Below are positions 1 through 9,241 of a DNA stretch of 64,000 bases, piece after piece. The notes below the pieces were generated by a model. It worked only from the letters and a program-made list of their open reading frames with translations. It did no database searches and was not told where the DNA came from. The position numbers and the translations under genes are program-made. Source of the stretch: JBBRHQ01 sp963840235 (lineage in GTDB: Bacteria > Actinomycetota > Thermoleophilia > Solirubrobacterales > 70-9); NCBI GenBank assembly GCA_963840235.1, contig CAWIYC010000003.1:310001-374000 (forward strand). Reading direction: 5' to 3'. The first letter of the stretch is position 1, and each line of letters starts with the position of its first letter.

Positions 1-680
1 GCGGGTCCCTGGCGGGCAGCTTCCCGGGCGAGCGCCCGGCACCCTTCGGCGAGCCGCAGCGGCTCGGCTGCCTCGTCGTCGGACCCCTCGACCCCGGCTC
101 CTGGCGTGCGCGCGGGGAGGGAGTAGCCGACTTCCACGTGCTCAAGGGCGTGCTCGAGGCGCTGGCGGCCGAGCTCGGGACCGAGGTGACCGTCGAGCCC
201 GGCGCCGAGCCTTTCCTGCATCCCGGGCGCTCGGGCCGGGTCGGCTTCGCCGGCGGACGGGACCACGGCTGGATCGGCGAGGTGCACCCGCTCGTCTGCC
301 GGCGCTGGGACATAGACGCCGCGGTCGCCTTCGAGATCGGTCTGGCGGACCTGATCGTCGCTTCGCCGGCCGGGGAGGAGGCCTACGAGGACGTCACCAC
401 CTTCCCCGCCGTCAACCAGGACATTGCCGTGGTCGTCGCCGAGCAGACACCGGCGGCGGAGGTCAGCGCGGCGGTGCGCTCCGGCGGCGGCGAACTGCTG
501 CGCTCCGCCCGCGTCTTCGACCTCTATCGCGGCGAGCAGCTGGGCCAGGGGCGTAAGAGCCTCGCCCTGCGGCTCGAGTTCCGCGCCCCTGACCGAACCC
601 TCACCGACGAGGAGGTCGGCGGGCTGCGCCGCGGAATCGAGGCCGAGCTGGAGAAGATCGGGGGCTCGCTCCGTGAATGA
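1..680 (+). CDS. pheT: Phenylalanyl-tRNA synthetase beta subunit, C-terminal part (5' truncated by window)
   Basis: The frame is open from base 3 to the TGA at 678-680, giving 225 residues of the C-terminal end of PheT; the start lies outside the window. PheT forms the alpha2-beta2 enzyme that charges tRNA-Phe. The segment FHVLKGVLEAL is typical of the B5/catalytic-like core end. From about residue 134 of the visible part, FPAVNQDIAVVV starts the FDX-ACB anticodon-binding domain, which ends with the usual FDLYRGEQLGQGRKSLALR and a DRTLTDEEV segment. The stop overlaps the start of argC by 8 bases, so the two genes are probably co-transcribed and translationally linked. Confidence 0.95.
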   Translation, partial: GSLAGSFPGERPAPFGEPQRLGCLVVGPLDPGSWRARGEGVADFHVLKGVLEALAAELGTEVTVEPGAEPFLHPGRSGRVGFAGGRDHGWIGEVHPLVCRRWDIDAAVAFEIGLADLIVASPAGEEAYEDVTTFPAVNQDIAVVVAEQTPAAEVSAAVRSGGGELLRSARVFDLYRGEQLGQGRKSLALRLEFRAPDRTLTDEEVGGLRRGIEAELEKIGGSLRE

Positions 681-1701
681 CCCGGTGCAACCGATCGAGG
701 GCGACCCGGCCGCCAGGGTCCTGGTTGCCGGGGCCTCCGGCTTCGCCGGGGCCCTCAGCGCCGAGCTCGTCTGGCGCCATCCGAACCTGGAGCTGGTTCT
801 GGCGACGAGTCGCAGCGACGCCGGCACGCGGCTCGACCGCCTCCACCCCCGCTACCGGGTGCCGATGACGCTGACCGAGCTCGACCTGGAGGCGATCGAG
901 GAAGCCGACGTGGCCATAGTCGCCTATCCCCACGCGGCCGCCTCGCCCGTCGTCGCCGGTCTCCGGGGCCTCGGCCTGCCGGTCGTCGACCTCTCCGCCG
1001 ACTTCCGCCTGCTCGACCTGCCGACCTACGAGAGGTGGTACGGGCCGCACGGGGAGCCGGAGCTGCTCGAAGGCGCCGTCTACGGCCTGCCCGAGCTCCA
1101 CCGCGAGCAGATCCGCGAGGCGGGGCTGGTCGCCAACCCGGGCTGCTACCCGACCGCCTCGCTGCTGGCGCTTGCGCCGCTGGCGGCCGAGGGGCTGCTC
1201 TCCGACGTGGTCATCGACGCCAAGCAGGGGGTATCGGGGGCGGGCCGCGGCGGCGAAGAGGAGACCCAGTACGTCTCCATGGACGAGAACGCCTTCGCAT
1301 ACAAGACCGAGGGCCACCGCCACCGCCCCGAGATCGAACAGGAGCTCGCCAGGCTCGGGAACCCGGTCGAGGTGGCCTTCGTCCCGCACCTTCTGCCGCT
1401 CGACCAGGGAGAGCTGGTGAGCTGTTACGCGCGCACCACCGAGCCGGTCACGGCTGGGGCGGCGCTCGACCTCTTCCGCGCCCGGTATGAGGCCGAGCCC
1501 TTCGTCCGGGTGGTGGAGCGCCCTCCGGGGCTGCGTGACGTCCGCGACACCAACGAGTGCCTTGTCTTCGTCACCGTCGAGGAGCGCGGCCGCGTTCTCG
1601 TCTTCGCCGCCATCGACAACCTCTGGAAGGGGGCGGCGAGCCAGGCGGTGCAGAACCTGAACCTGATGCTGGGGCTGGAGGAGGGGGTGGGCCTGAGATG
1701 A
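673..1701 (+). CDS. argC: N-acetyl-gamma-glutamyl-phosphate reductase
   Basis: 342 residues, a normal length for ArgC. It reduces N-acetylglutamyl phosphate to the semialdehyde with NADPH, the third step of arginine synthesis in the cytoplasm. A Rossmann motif (VAGASGFAG, residues 18-26) is followed by the catalytic NPGCYPT segment with Cys158, and a GVSGAGRGGEE loop. The GTG at 673 is chosen because it overlaps the pheT stop and places the Rossmann motif about 17 residues in; the frame is open further upstream but that part only reads pheT out of frame. The TGA overlaps the argJ ATG (ATGA at 1698-1701). Confidence 0.95.
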   Translation: MNDPVQPIEGDPAARVLVAGASGFAGALSAELVWRHPNLELVLATSRSDAGTRLDRLHPRYRVPMTLTELDLEAIEEADVAIVAYPHAAASPVVAGLRGLGLPVVDLSADFRLLDLPTYERWYGPHGEPELLEGAVYGLPELHREQIREAGLVANPGCYPTASLLALAPLAAEGLLSDVVIDAKQGVSGAGRGGEEETQYVSMDENAFAYKTEGHRHRPEIEQELARLGNPVEVAFVPHLLPLDQGELVSCYARTTEPVTAGAALDLFRARYEAEPFVRVVERPPGLRDVRDTNECLVFVTVEERGRVLVFAAIDNLWKGAASQAVQNLNLMLGLEEGVGLR

Positions 1702-2888
1702 GAGAGGCGGAGGCGGAGGCGGTGGGCAGCGGCCCGGGCGGTTTCTTCCGCTCGCGCTGGGTCGGCCGGCCCGACGGGGTCGTCGAGCTCGATCCCGACC
1801 TGCTCGCGCCCGGGTTCCGCGCGGCCGGGGTGGCCTGCGGCCTGAAGCAGAGCGGGGGAACCGACGTGGGGTTGCTCGCCTGCGACGCGGCTCCCGTGTC
1901 CTCGGCGCTGCTCCTGACCCGGAACGCCTCCGCCGCCGCGCCGGTGCGGGTCTGCAGGCAGCGCTGCGTGGCCTCCGCGATCCGCGGCGTCGTCGTCAAC
2001 TCCGGCAACGCCAACGCCGAGACCGGCGAGGCCGGCTTCCGCGCTGCCCTGGCGATGCGCGACGAGGCCGCGGCGAGGTTGGGGCTGGCGCCGGAGTCCG
2101 TGGCCGTGGCCGAGACCGGGACGATCGGCGTGCCGCTCGACGTAGACAAGGTCCTCGCCGGGATCGGCGAGGCCGCGTCGGCCCTCTCCCCATCAGGCGG
2201 AAGGGAGTTCGCGGAGGCGATCATGACCACGGACCGGTCCCCGAAGCGCTGCACCCTGAAGGCCGACGGGGTGACGCTCTCGGCCCAGGCAAAGGGCGCG
2301 GGGATGATCGAGCCGGGGTTTGCGACCATGCTCTGCTTCGTCCAGACCGACGCCGCCGTTCCCGAACCGGAAGCGACCCTGCGCTCCGCCGTCGCCGGCT
2401 CGTTCGAGCGGATCACCGTTGACGGCCAGATGAGCACAAACGACACCGTCGTCCTCCAGGCCAGCGGCGCGGCGGCCGCCCCGCTCCCCGAGGGCTTGCT
2501 CGATGCCGTCCTGACGCAGCTGGCGCTGGAGGTCGTCGCCGACGGCGAAGGGGCAACGCGGGTCGGCCGGATCGAGGTGAGCGGCGCCGCCGGCGAGGAG
2601 GAGGCCGAGAGGGTCGCCCGCGCGATCGCCAATTCGCCCCTGGTGAAGACGGCGCTGTTCGGGCGCGACCCGAACTGGGGCAGGATCGCGCAGGCGGCCG
2701 GGATGGCGCTGGCGGGCGAAGACCTGGAGGAGATCGGCTCCGCTGCGATCGACGCCGGCGAGCTCGCCGAGGATCTGGCCGAGGCCGAGATCGGAGTGCG
2801 GCTGGAGCGGGGCGAGTGCCGGGCCCACGTCTTCTTCTCCGACCTCGGCTACGAGTACGTGCGGATCAACGCGGAGTACACGACGTGA
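1698..2888 (+). CDS. argJ: Bifunctional glutamate N-acetyltransferase / ornithine acetyltransferase
   Basis: 396 residues. ArgJ recycles the acetyl group from N-acetylornithine to glutamate and in many species also makes N-acetylglutamate from acetyl-CoA. The precursor cleaves itself into alpha and beta chains in front of a conserved threonine; here the segment KGAGMIEPGFATML places it at Thr210. NSGNANAETG and the C-terminal FGRDPNWGRI segment are also family hallmarks. The ATG at 1698 overlaps the argC stop by four bases. Presence of argJ means the cyclic acetyl pathway is used, so no argE is expected. Confidence 0.95.
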   Translation: MREAEAEAVGSGPGGFFRSRWVGRPDGVVELDPDLLAPGFRAAGVACGLKQSGGTDVGLLACDAAPVSSALLLTRNASAAAPVRVCRQRCVASAIRGVVVNSGNANAETGEAGFRAALAMRDEAAARLGLAPESVAVAETGTIGVPLDVDKVLAGIGEAASALSPSGGREFAEAIMTTDRSPKRCTLKADGVTLSAQAKGAGMIEPGFATMLCFVQTDAAVPEPEATLRSAVAGSFERITVDGQMSTNDTVVLQASGAAAAPLPEGLLDAVLTQLALEVVADGEGATRVGRIEVSGAAGEEEAERVARAIANSPLVKTALFGRDPNWGRIAQAAGMALAGEDLEEIGSAAIDAGELAEDLAEAEIGVRLERGECRAHVFFSDLGYEYVRINAEYTT

Positions 2889-3754
2889 GCGGGCAGGCTC
2901 CCCAGGACAGGCTCGGCGGGACCAGCGTCCAGACCCTTCTGGAGGCGCTGCCCTACATCCGCGAGTTCCACGGGCGCACGGTGGTGATCAAGTACGGGGG
3001 CGCGGCGATGCGTGAGGAGGCACTGCGCGAGGCCTTCGCCAACGACGTCGTCCTGCTCAAGTACGTGGGGCTGAACCCGGTGATCGTCCACGGCGGCGGG
3101 CCCGAGATCACCACCTACATGAAGCGGCTGGGGATGGAGGTGCGCTTCCACGACGGTCTGCGGGTATCCGACCCAGAGACCGTCGAGGTGGCCAAGATGG
3201 TCCTGCTCGGCAAGCTCAACTCCGACATCGTCCAGCGCCTCAACAACCACGGGCAGCCGGCTGTCGGGCTCTCGGGAGAGGATGGCTCCCTGTTCGAGGT
3301 GGCGCCGGTAGCCAACGCAGCCGACGTCGGCTTTGTCGGCAAGATCGAGCGGGTGCAGGTGGACGTCATCAACCACATCGCCGCCGACTACATACCGGTG
3401 ATCGCCTCGGCCGCCTCTGACCGCGAGGGCAACTCCTACAACGTCAACGCCGACGAGGCCGCCGGGAAGGTTGCGGCCGCGCTCGGCGCCTACAAGGCGA
3501 TCTTCCTCACCGACATCGAGGGCTGGCTGTCCGACCCCGACGACAGCTCCTCGCTGATCTCGAAGGCGAGGGTGGAGGAGATCCGCGAGCGCCTGCCATC
3601 GGTCGGCGGCGGCATGCGCCCGAAGCTCGGGGCCTGCGTGGACGCGATCGACGGCGGCACCCAGTACGCCCACATCATCGACGGGCGCAAGCCCCACTCG
3701 CTGTTGCTGGAGCTGTTCACGGACGCGGGGATCGGGACGATGGTGTCGCCGTGA
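2885..3754 (+). CDS. argB: Acetylglutamate kinase
   Basis: 289 residues, amino acid kinase fold. It phosphorylates N-acetylglutamate and is usually the arginine-feedback point. The phosphate-binding lysine is Lys36 in VVIKYGGAA, and the acetylglutamate site shows as IVHGGGPEI followed by the LRVSDPETVEVAKMVLLG stretch. NVNADEAAGKVAAALGA and LTDIEGW near the C-terminal half match the nucleotide-binding lobe. The GTG at 2885 overlaps the argJ stop (GTGA); an in-frame ATG upstream at 2816 would only read argJ sequence in another frame. Confidence 0.95.
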   Translation: MSGQAPQDRLGGTSVQTLLEALPYIREFHGRTVVIKYGGAAMREEALREAFANDVVLLKYVGLNPVIVHGGGPEITTYMKRLGMEVRFHDGLRVSDPETVEVAKMVLLGKLNSDIVQRLNNHGQPAVGLSGEDGSLFEVAPVANAADVGFVGKIERVQVDVINHIAADYIPVIASAASDREGNSYNVNADEAAGKVAAALGAYKAIFLTDIEGWLSDPDDSSSLISKARVEEIRERLPSVGGGMRPKLGACVDAIDGGTQYAHIIDGRKPHSLLLELFTDAGIGTMVSP

Positions 3755-3770
3755 TCGCAGCGGGGCCAGG

Positions 3771-4955
3771 GTGAAGCTGGAGCAGCTGCAGGCGCTCGAG
3801 CAGCGCTACGTGATGCAGACCTACCGGCGGGCGCCGGTCGAGTTCGTCCGCGGCGAGGGGACCATGCTTTGGGATTCCGAGGGGAGGGAGTACCTCGACT
3901 TCCTCGCCGGCATCTCCGTCTGCTCGGTCGGGCATTGTCACCCGGAGGTCGTCGGTGCCGTGCGCGAGCAGGCGGGGAGGCTGATGCACGTCTCCAACCT
4001 CTTCTACACCGAGCCGATGGTGCGTCTGGCCGAGCGGCTGTCGGAATCCAGCCTCGGCGGCCGGGTCTTCTTCGCCAACTCGGGCACGGAGGCGAACGAG
4101 TGCGCGATCAAGATCGTCCGCAAGCACGCACACGCCCGCGGCGTCTCCGAGCCGGAGATCGTCAGCTTCGAGGGCGACTTCCACGGCCGAAGCTACGGTG
4201 CCCTCTCGGCGACTCCGGGCCTCGCGCGCAGCGCCGAGTTCGCGCCGATGCTGCCGGGCTTCCGCTCGGTCCCGCGCGACGACGCGGCGGCGATGCGGGC
4301 AGCGGTGGGGGAGAGCACCGCGGCCGTACTTATCGAACCGATTCAGGGCGAGGCGGGGGTCTACCCGCTCAGCGATGAGGCGTTGCTGGCCGCCCGGCAG
4401 GCGTGCGATGAGGCCGGCGCCCTGCTCGTCCTGGACGAGATCCAGGCCGGGATGGGGAGAACCGGGTCGCTTTGGGCCTACGAGCAGACCCCGGTCCGCC
4501 CCGACGTGCTGACGACCGCGAAGGCGCTCGGGGGCGGGCTCCCGATCGGCGCCTGCATCACCACGCCGGAGGCCGGCGAGGTCCTTGGCCCCGGCGATCA
4601 CGGCTCGACCTTCGCCGGAGGAACCCTCGCCGGAGTGGCGGCGCTGGCCGTCCTCGGGATCGTCGACGAGCCGGGGTTGCTGCGGCGCGTGCGCGAGGCG
4701 GGCGGCCGCCTGCGCGAGGGCCTCCTCGGCCTCAGCGGGGTGGTTGAGGTTCGCGGCCGGGGACTGATGCTCGGCGCCGCCCTCGCCGATGGCCTCGACG
4801 CCGCCGCAGTCGGAGCGCGGGCGCTCGAGGGCGGGTTGGTCGTCAACGTCCCCGAGCCGGGGACGATCAGGCTGCTGCCGCCGCTGACCGTATCCGGGAA
4901 GGAGATCGGGCGGGCGCTGGAGATCCTCGACGCCGCCCTCGCCGGGGATGCCTAG
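3771..4955 (+). CDS. argD: Acetylornithine aminotransferase
   Basis: 394 residues, class III PLP aminotransferase. It converts N-acetylglutamate semialdehyde to N-acetylornithine and may also serve in lysine synthesis. The PLP lysine is Lys251 in the segment TTAKALGGGLPIGA; LLVLDEIQAGMGRTG supplies the aspartate that contacts the pyridine nitrogen, and FANSGTEANECAIK is the phosphate-binding region. The gene starts with GTG 16 bases after argB, the largest gap in this cluster. It ends tail to tail with a methyltransferase on the other strand, sharing three bases. No argF or argR follows; argG lies about 24 kb away at 28844. Confidence 0.95.
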   Translation: MKLEQLQALEQRYVMQTYRRAPVEFVRGEGTMLWDSEGREYLDFLAGISVCSVGHCHPEVVGAVREQAGRLMHVSNLFYTEPMVRLAERLSESSLGGRVFFANSGTEANECAIKIVRKHAHARGVSEPEIVSFEGDFHGRSYGALSATPGLARSAEFAPMLPGFRSVPRDDAAAMRAAVGESTAAVLIEPIQGEAGVYPLSDEALLAARQACDEAGALLVLDEIQAGMGRTGSLWAYEQTPVRPDVLTTAKALGGGLPIGACITTPEAGEVLGPGDHGSTFAGGTLAGVAALAVLGIVDEPGLLRRVREAGGRLREGLLGLSGVVEVRGRGLMLGAALADGLDAAAVGARALEGGLVVNVPEPGTIRLLPPLTVSGKEIGRALEILDAALAGDA

Positions 4956-5965
4956 CCCGGCTTGGCGGCGCTGAGAAAGATCCCGGCGGTCGCCAGGTCC
5001 TCGTCGGAGAGGCTCCGGTAGCGGGGCAGGAGCCGCGGCCGGATCTCGGCGATCATCCCGCGGGCGGGCCCGAGAAGGGTCTCCGGCACCCGCTCGGGAT
5101 GGGGGACGATGTCGGGCTCGTGGCCGATCACGTGGGTGACGAGGAAGCGAGCCTCGTAGCCGCGGCTCGCCATCTCGGTCCGGTAGGAGTCGGCGAGGCG
5201 GCGATTGGGCAGGCCCGAGTGCTCGCCCATCAGTCGGTAGACGCGATCGCCGACGGTGAGGAAAGTGAGCGGATTGTGGCCGCCGTGGGTGAACAGCCCG
5301 TGATCGCGCAGGTCCACCTTGTGGGCCATGGCCCCGCCGGGGGCGAGCATCCGGTCCATCGCCGAGAAGGCGCCGGAGAGGTCGTTGACGTGCTCGAGCA
5401 CCGCTCGCGAGACGATCAGATCGAAGCCGGCTTCCCCCAGAGACGAGGGGGCGTCCTCGGCCGCGACCCCCTGGAGGACCCTGATCCGGGAGGGGTCCAC
5501 TCCAAGCTCCGATGTCTCCGAGAGCGCGGCCCCGGCGCGCTCGGCCTGCTGTGGCGGAAGTGAGGCGATCAGGGCCCGGTGGATCCGCCGCTGCTGCTCG
5601 GGGTCGCGCCAGGTGATGAAGCGGTCGAGGGTGGTGACCCGCTCGGCCCCGGCGCCGATCAGCCTCAGGGCGACGCCGAGGTTGTCGCCGGGGCCGAGCT
5701 CGAGCACGGAAGCCCCGGCGAGCGCATCCTCGCCCAGCCCGCCGTAGTGCAGGTAGTCGGAGAAGACCTCGTCTATGTAGGCGAGGCTACGGTCGACCGG
5801 CAGGCCGCGGTGGGTCGCTCCTTGGCGCTTGATCGGCAGCCGCAGGCGCATGCCCAGCGCCGCCATCCGGTCCTTGGTGATGCGAGCCGCGATCACTGCC
5901 GATCGGGAGCGCTTTGCGTATGCGGTGAGTCTTGCGCCGGCGGGCATCCGGCGCACCCTATCCAC
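4952..5965 (-). CDS. Class I SAM-dependent methyltransferase
   Basis: 337 residues, cytoplasmic, no membrane segment. Motif I of the Rossmann-like SAM fold is visible as VLELGPGDNLGVALR near residues 85-100, followed by an acidic residue at the end of the next strand (TTLDRF). FDLIVSRAVLEHV and LAPGGAMAHKVDLRDHG are the usual motifs IV and VI with the VLEHV signature. The substrate cannot be read from the sequence. Its position at the edge of the exopolysaccharide region suggests a sugar or glycan methylation role, but it could equally be an unrelated gene between the arginine cluster and that region. Confidence 0.8.
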   Translation of the reverse strand: MDRVRRMPAGARLTAYAKRSRSAVIAARITKDRMAALGMRLRLPIKRQGATHRGLPVDRSLAYIDEVFSDYLHYGGLGEDALAGASVLELGPGDNLGVALRLIGAGAERVTTLDRFITWRDPEQQRRIHRALIASLPPQQAERAGAALSETSELGVDPSRIRVLQGVAAEDAPSSLGEAGFDLIVSRAVLEHVNDLSGAFSAMDRMLAPGGAMAHKVDLRDHGLFTHGGHNPLTFLTVGDRVYRLMGEHSGLPNRRLADSYRTEMASRGYEARFLVTHVIGHEPDIVPHPERVPETLLGPARGMIAEIRPRLLPRYRSLSDEDLATAGIFLSAAKPG

Positions 5966-6082
5966 GGGCCTGGCCGGGATCTCCGGCAGCGGCGCTGAAA
6001 GGGATCCTGCGGATACCCGAAATCGGGTGGTACGGCCGTCCGTTCAGGCGCCACCGGGGTAAGTCCCCGCCGCTGGCTGACG

Positions 6083-7390
6083 ATGCCCCCTGCGATGAGT
6101 TCCTTCCGCCCCGCAGTCGCATTTCTGGCCCTCGCCGCGTTCGTCTCGCTCGCCGCGGGGCCGACCGCCACAGCCGCAGAGGCCGGCGGCTGCGACGTGG
6201 TCGCGTCGGTCTCGGGATCGGCTTCGGGCGCCGGCACCGCCGAGGACCCGGTGGGCAGCGCCGCGGCCCTGGTGGGCTCGCTGCGCTCCGGTCAGGTCGG
6301 CTGCTTCGGGTCCGGAACCTACGCCTTCAAGGAACTCAAGGTCTCCCGCCCCGGGGTCGAGCTGACCAGCCTCCCCGGGGAACGGGTGACGCTCCGCGGG
6401 CGGCTCTGGATCGCCAGGGGGGCAGACAACGTCACCGTGTCCCACCTCGGCCTCGACGGCCGCTCAGGGAACGCCGACCTTCCCAGCCCCACGGTCAACG
6501 CCGACCGGGCCCTGTTCGACGATGTCGACGTCACCAACCACCACACGGGCATCTGCTTCGCGCTCGGCAGCAGTGTCTGGGGCCGCGCCAGCGGCACGGT
6601 GATCCAGCGCAGCAGGATTCACGACTGCGGCCGGCTCCCATCCGAGAACCAGGACCACGGGATCTATCTCTCGGCCGCCACCAACACGCTGATCCGCGAC
6701 AACTGGATCTACGACAACGCCGACCGAGGCATCCAGCTCTACCCCGACGCCGAGCGGACCCACGTCGTCGGCAACGTCATCTACGGCAACGGCGAGGGGA
6801 TCATCTTCTCCGGCGACCAGCAGGTGGCCGCCCACGGCAACATGGTCGAGCGGAACATCATCGGCGACTCGAAGATCCGCCACAACGTCGAGTCCTACTT
6901 TGAGCCCGGCGGGCCGGTCGGTAACGACAACGTGGTCCGTTTCAACTGCGTCCGCGGCGCCCCCGGCGGCTACTACGCCGGTCCCGACAAGAGCGGCATC
7001 CAGCAGGAGCAGGTCGGGTTCAAGGCGGTCCACAACCTTTCCGCCAACCCCCGCTTCGTCGATGCGGCCGCCGGCGACTTTCGCCTCCGTGACGACAGTC
7101 CCTGCGCGGACCTCGGCGGCAAGGTGTCGTTGCGCTCTCCCCGCCTCTCGCACGGCCGCCGGGTGCGGCTGCGGGGCAGGATGCCCGGCTCCCCGGCCGG
7201 CCGGATCAAGGTCGAGTTCAAGCGCCACGGGCGCTGGAAGACGATGGCGCGGCCACGGGTCCGCTCCTCCTTGTTCAAGGTCAAGGTGCGGGTGCCGCGT
7301 CGCCTCAAGGGCCGCCGGCTGCACGTCCGGGCCGAGGCTCCCGGACACGCGCCCTCGCGCTCGGTCACGCTCAGGCTCCATCGCCGTTGA
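6083..7390 (+). CDS. Secreted right-handed beta-helix protein (copy 1)
   Basis: 435 residues. The N-terminus has a signal peptide (hydrophobic AVAFLALAAFVSLAAG, small residues before AEAGG). The body holds parallel beta-helix style Asn/Gly/Asp-rich rungs: NHHTGICFALGS, IYDNADRGIQLYPDAE, VIYGNGEGIIFSG. A basic C-terminal domain of roughly 80 residues (RVRLRGRMPGSPAGRIKVEF) looks like an Ig-like surface domain. Such folds occur in polysaccharide lyases and epimerases; no catalytic residues can be assigned, so the activity is unknown. A close paralog lies at 11321-12787, and both sit among exopolysaccharide genes, so modification or binding of the exported polymer is the likeliest role. Confidence 0.85.
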   Translation: MPPAMSSFRPAVAFLALAAFVSLAAGPTATAAEAGGCDVVASVSGSASGAGTAEDPVGSAAALVGSLRSGQVGCFGSGTYAFKELKVSRPGVELTSLPGERVTLRGRLWIARGADNVTVSHLGLDGRSGNADLPSPTVNADRALFDDVDVTNHHTGICFALGSSVWGRASGTVIQRSRIHDCGRLPSENQDHGIYLSAATNTLIRDNWIYDNADRGIQLYPDAERTHVVGNVIYGNGEGIIFSGDQQVAAHGNMVERNIIGDSKIRHNVESYFEPGGPVGNDNVVRFNCVRGAPGGYYAGPDKSGIQQEQVGFKAVHNLSANPRFVDAAAGDFRLRDDSPCADLGGKVSLRSPRLSHGRRVRLRGRMPGSPAGRIKVEFKRHGRWKTMARPRVRSSLFKVKVRVPRRLKGRRLHVRAEAPGHAPSRSVTLRLHRR

Positions 7391-7457
7391 GCGCCGGGCC
7401 GGTGGCTGAGGGGTCCGCAAAGGACTGCGTGGCCATGCCGCGAAAAGGGGTGGGGTG

Positions 7458-8516
7458 ATGGGCAGCGAGCCGAGATCGGAGCCGGATGAGGAAGGCCGGC
7501 ACGTGCTCGTCATCGGCGGCGCCGGCTATATCGGCAACGTGCTGGTCCGCAGGCTGCTCGGCGACGGAGCCAGGGTCCGGGTTCTCGACAAGCTGATCTA
7601 CGACCACGGCGCCGCCATCGCGGGGGTCTTCGAGGAGCCCGGGTTCTCATTCGTCCACGGCGATCTCTGCGACCGCAATGACCTCGACCGTGCCCTCGAC
7701 GGGGTCTCCGACGTCGTCCTGCTGGCGGCGATGGTCGGCGATCCGGTGTCGAAGAAATACCCGGAGCTGACCCGCAGGGTCAATGTCGAGGGCGCCAGGG
7801 GGGTCTTCAACGCGCTCGAGGGCCGCGGCATCGATCGTTTCGTCTTCACCTCGACCTGCTCCAACTACGGCCTGCGCAAGACCGACGAGCCCGCGACCGA
7901 GGAGTCGGAGCTGGCTCCGGTCTCGCTCTACGCCGAGACCAAGGTCGAGTTCGAGGATTTCGTCCTCGGGCGGGTCGGCGAGGTCGATTTCTGCCCGACG
8001 GTGCTGAGGATCTCCACCGCCTACGGGATCTCCCAGCGGATGCGGTTCGACCTGACGATCTCCGAGTTCACGCGGACGCTGACGATCGGGGACGAGCTGC
8101 TGGTCTACGACGCCGACACCTGGCGCCCGTACTGCCATGTGCGCGACATCTCGAAGGCGATCGCGGCGGTGATGGGGTCCCCCGCCGAAGCCGTCCGGGG
8201 CGAGGTCTTCAACGTCGGCCATGCCGACGAGAACTTCACAAAGCGGATGGTCGTCGAGGCCGTGCAGGAGCACCTGGGCGGCAGCGGCAGGCTCAGCTTC
8301 CACGAGGGCGGGGTGGACCCCCGCAACTACAGGGTCTCGTTCGACAAGATCCGCGAGCGGATCGGCTATGAGCCCGACCTCAGGGTGCCGGTCTCGGTCG
8401 GGAGCCTCGTTGCGGCGATCCAGGCCGGCGCCTTTCCGGACGTGGACGAGCGCGAGCGCTTCTACTCGTCCCACTCCCTGGTGGGAGTCGAGCCCGAGGC
8501 CGGCGGAGCTTCCTGA
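7458..8516 (+). CDS. NAD-dependent sugar epimerase/dehydratase (extended SDR)
   Basis: 352 residues. The nucleotide-binding loop GGAGYIG occupies residues 20-26 and the catalytic pair is Tyr158/Lys162 in YAETK, preceded by FTSTCSNYG with the usual serine/threonine. The family acts on nucleotide sugars, and the context (nucleotidyltransferase directly downstream) supports that. The ATG at 7458 follows a GGGGTGGGG stretch; a GTG three bases earlier is also possible. The stop overlaps the next start by one base (TGATG), so the pair is coupled. The exact sugar cannot be told from the sequence. Confidence 0.9.
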   Translation: MGSEPRSEPDEEGRHVLVIGGAGYIGNVLVRRLLGDGARVRVLDKLIYDHGAAIAGVFEEPGFSFVHGDLCDRNDLDRALDGVSDVVLLAAMVGDPVSKKYPELTRRVNVEGARGVFNALEGRGIDRFVFTSTCSNYGLRKTDEPATEESELAPVSLYAETKVEFEDFVLGRVGEVDFCPTVLRISTAYGISQRMRFDLTISEFTRTLTIGDELLVYDADTWRPYCHVRDISKAIAAVMGSPAEAVRGEVFNVGHADENFTKRMVVEAVQEHLGGSGRLSFHEGGVDPRNYRVSFDKIRERIGYEPDLRVPVSVGSLVAAIQAGAFPDVDERERFYSSHSLVGVEPEAGGAS

Positions 8517-9241
8517 TGCGGGCGGTGATCCTCGCCGGCGGCAAGGGGACGCGCCTGAGGCCGTACACGACCGTCCTCCCCAAGCCGCTGATGCCGCTCG
8601 GAAACCAGCCGATCCTGGAGTTGATCCTGCACCAGCTTGCGGGCGCCGGATTCCGCCGGGTGGATCTCAGCGTGGGCCACCTCGGTGGCCTCATCCGCGC
8701 CTACCTGACCGAGAGCGAGGCCCTCACGGGCGAGCTCGAGCTCGGTTACCTGTACGAGGACGAGCCGCTCGGCACGGCGGGCGCCCTAACGCTGATCGAC
8801 CCGGCCCCGTCGGAGCCCTTCCTGGTCATGAACGGCGACATCCTCACCACCCTCGACTACGCCGAGCTGATGCGCTTCCACGAGCGCGAGGGCCCGGCCC
8901 TGACGATCGCTTCGCACCAGAAGGAGGTGCAGCTCTCGCTTGGCGTCATCGAGACCCGGGACGGCGGGGGAGAGGTCACCGGCTTCGTCGAGAAGCCGAC
9001 GCTGCACTACGAGGTCAGCATGGGCATCTACGTCTACGACCCCTCGGCGCTCGAGCACATCCCCGACGGCCGCTTCGACTTCCCCGACGTCGTCCTCGCC
9101 CTGCTGGGCGCGGGCAAGAGGGTCCTCACATACCCCTTCGGGGGCGAGTGGTTCGACATCGGAACCCGCGACGAGCACGAGCGGGCGATGGTCGAGTTCG
9201 AGGAGAACGCCGGCCAGTTCGGGCCGAGAGCATCGGGGTGA
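8516..9241 (+). CDS. Sugar-1-phosphate nucleotidyltransferase
   Basis: 241 residues. The N-terminal signature LAGGKGTRLRPYT and LPKPLMPLG identifies a nucleotidyl transferase of the RmlA/ManC/GlmU superfamily, which activates a sugar phosphate with NTP. The conserved Asp for metal binding appears in FLVMNGDILT, and FVEKPT is the sugar-binding segment. The protein lacks a C-terminal hexapeptide or cupin domain, so it is a stand-alone transferase of short type. It overlaps the epimerase stop by one base and its own TGA overlaps the next GTG, so three genes are coupled. Sugar identity (glucose, mannose or other) is open. Confidence 0.9.
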   Translation: MRAVILAGGKGTRLRPYTTVLPKPLMPLGNQPILELILHQLAGAGFRRVDLSVGHLGGLIRAYLTESEALTGELELGYLYEDEPLGTAGALTLIDPAPSEPFLVMNGDILTTLDYAELMRFHEREGPALTIASHQKEVQLSLGVIETRDGGGEVTGFVEKPTLHYEVSMGIYVYDPSALEHIPDGRFDFPDVVLALLGAGKRVLTYPFGGEWFDIGTRDEHERAMVEFEENAGQFGPRASG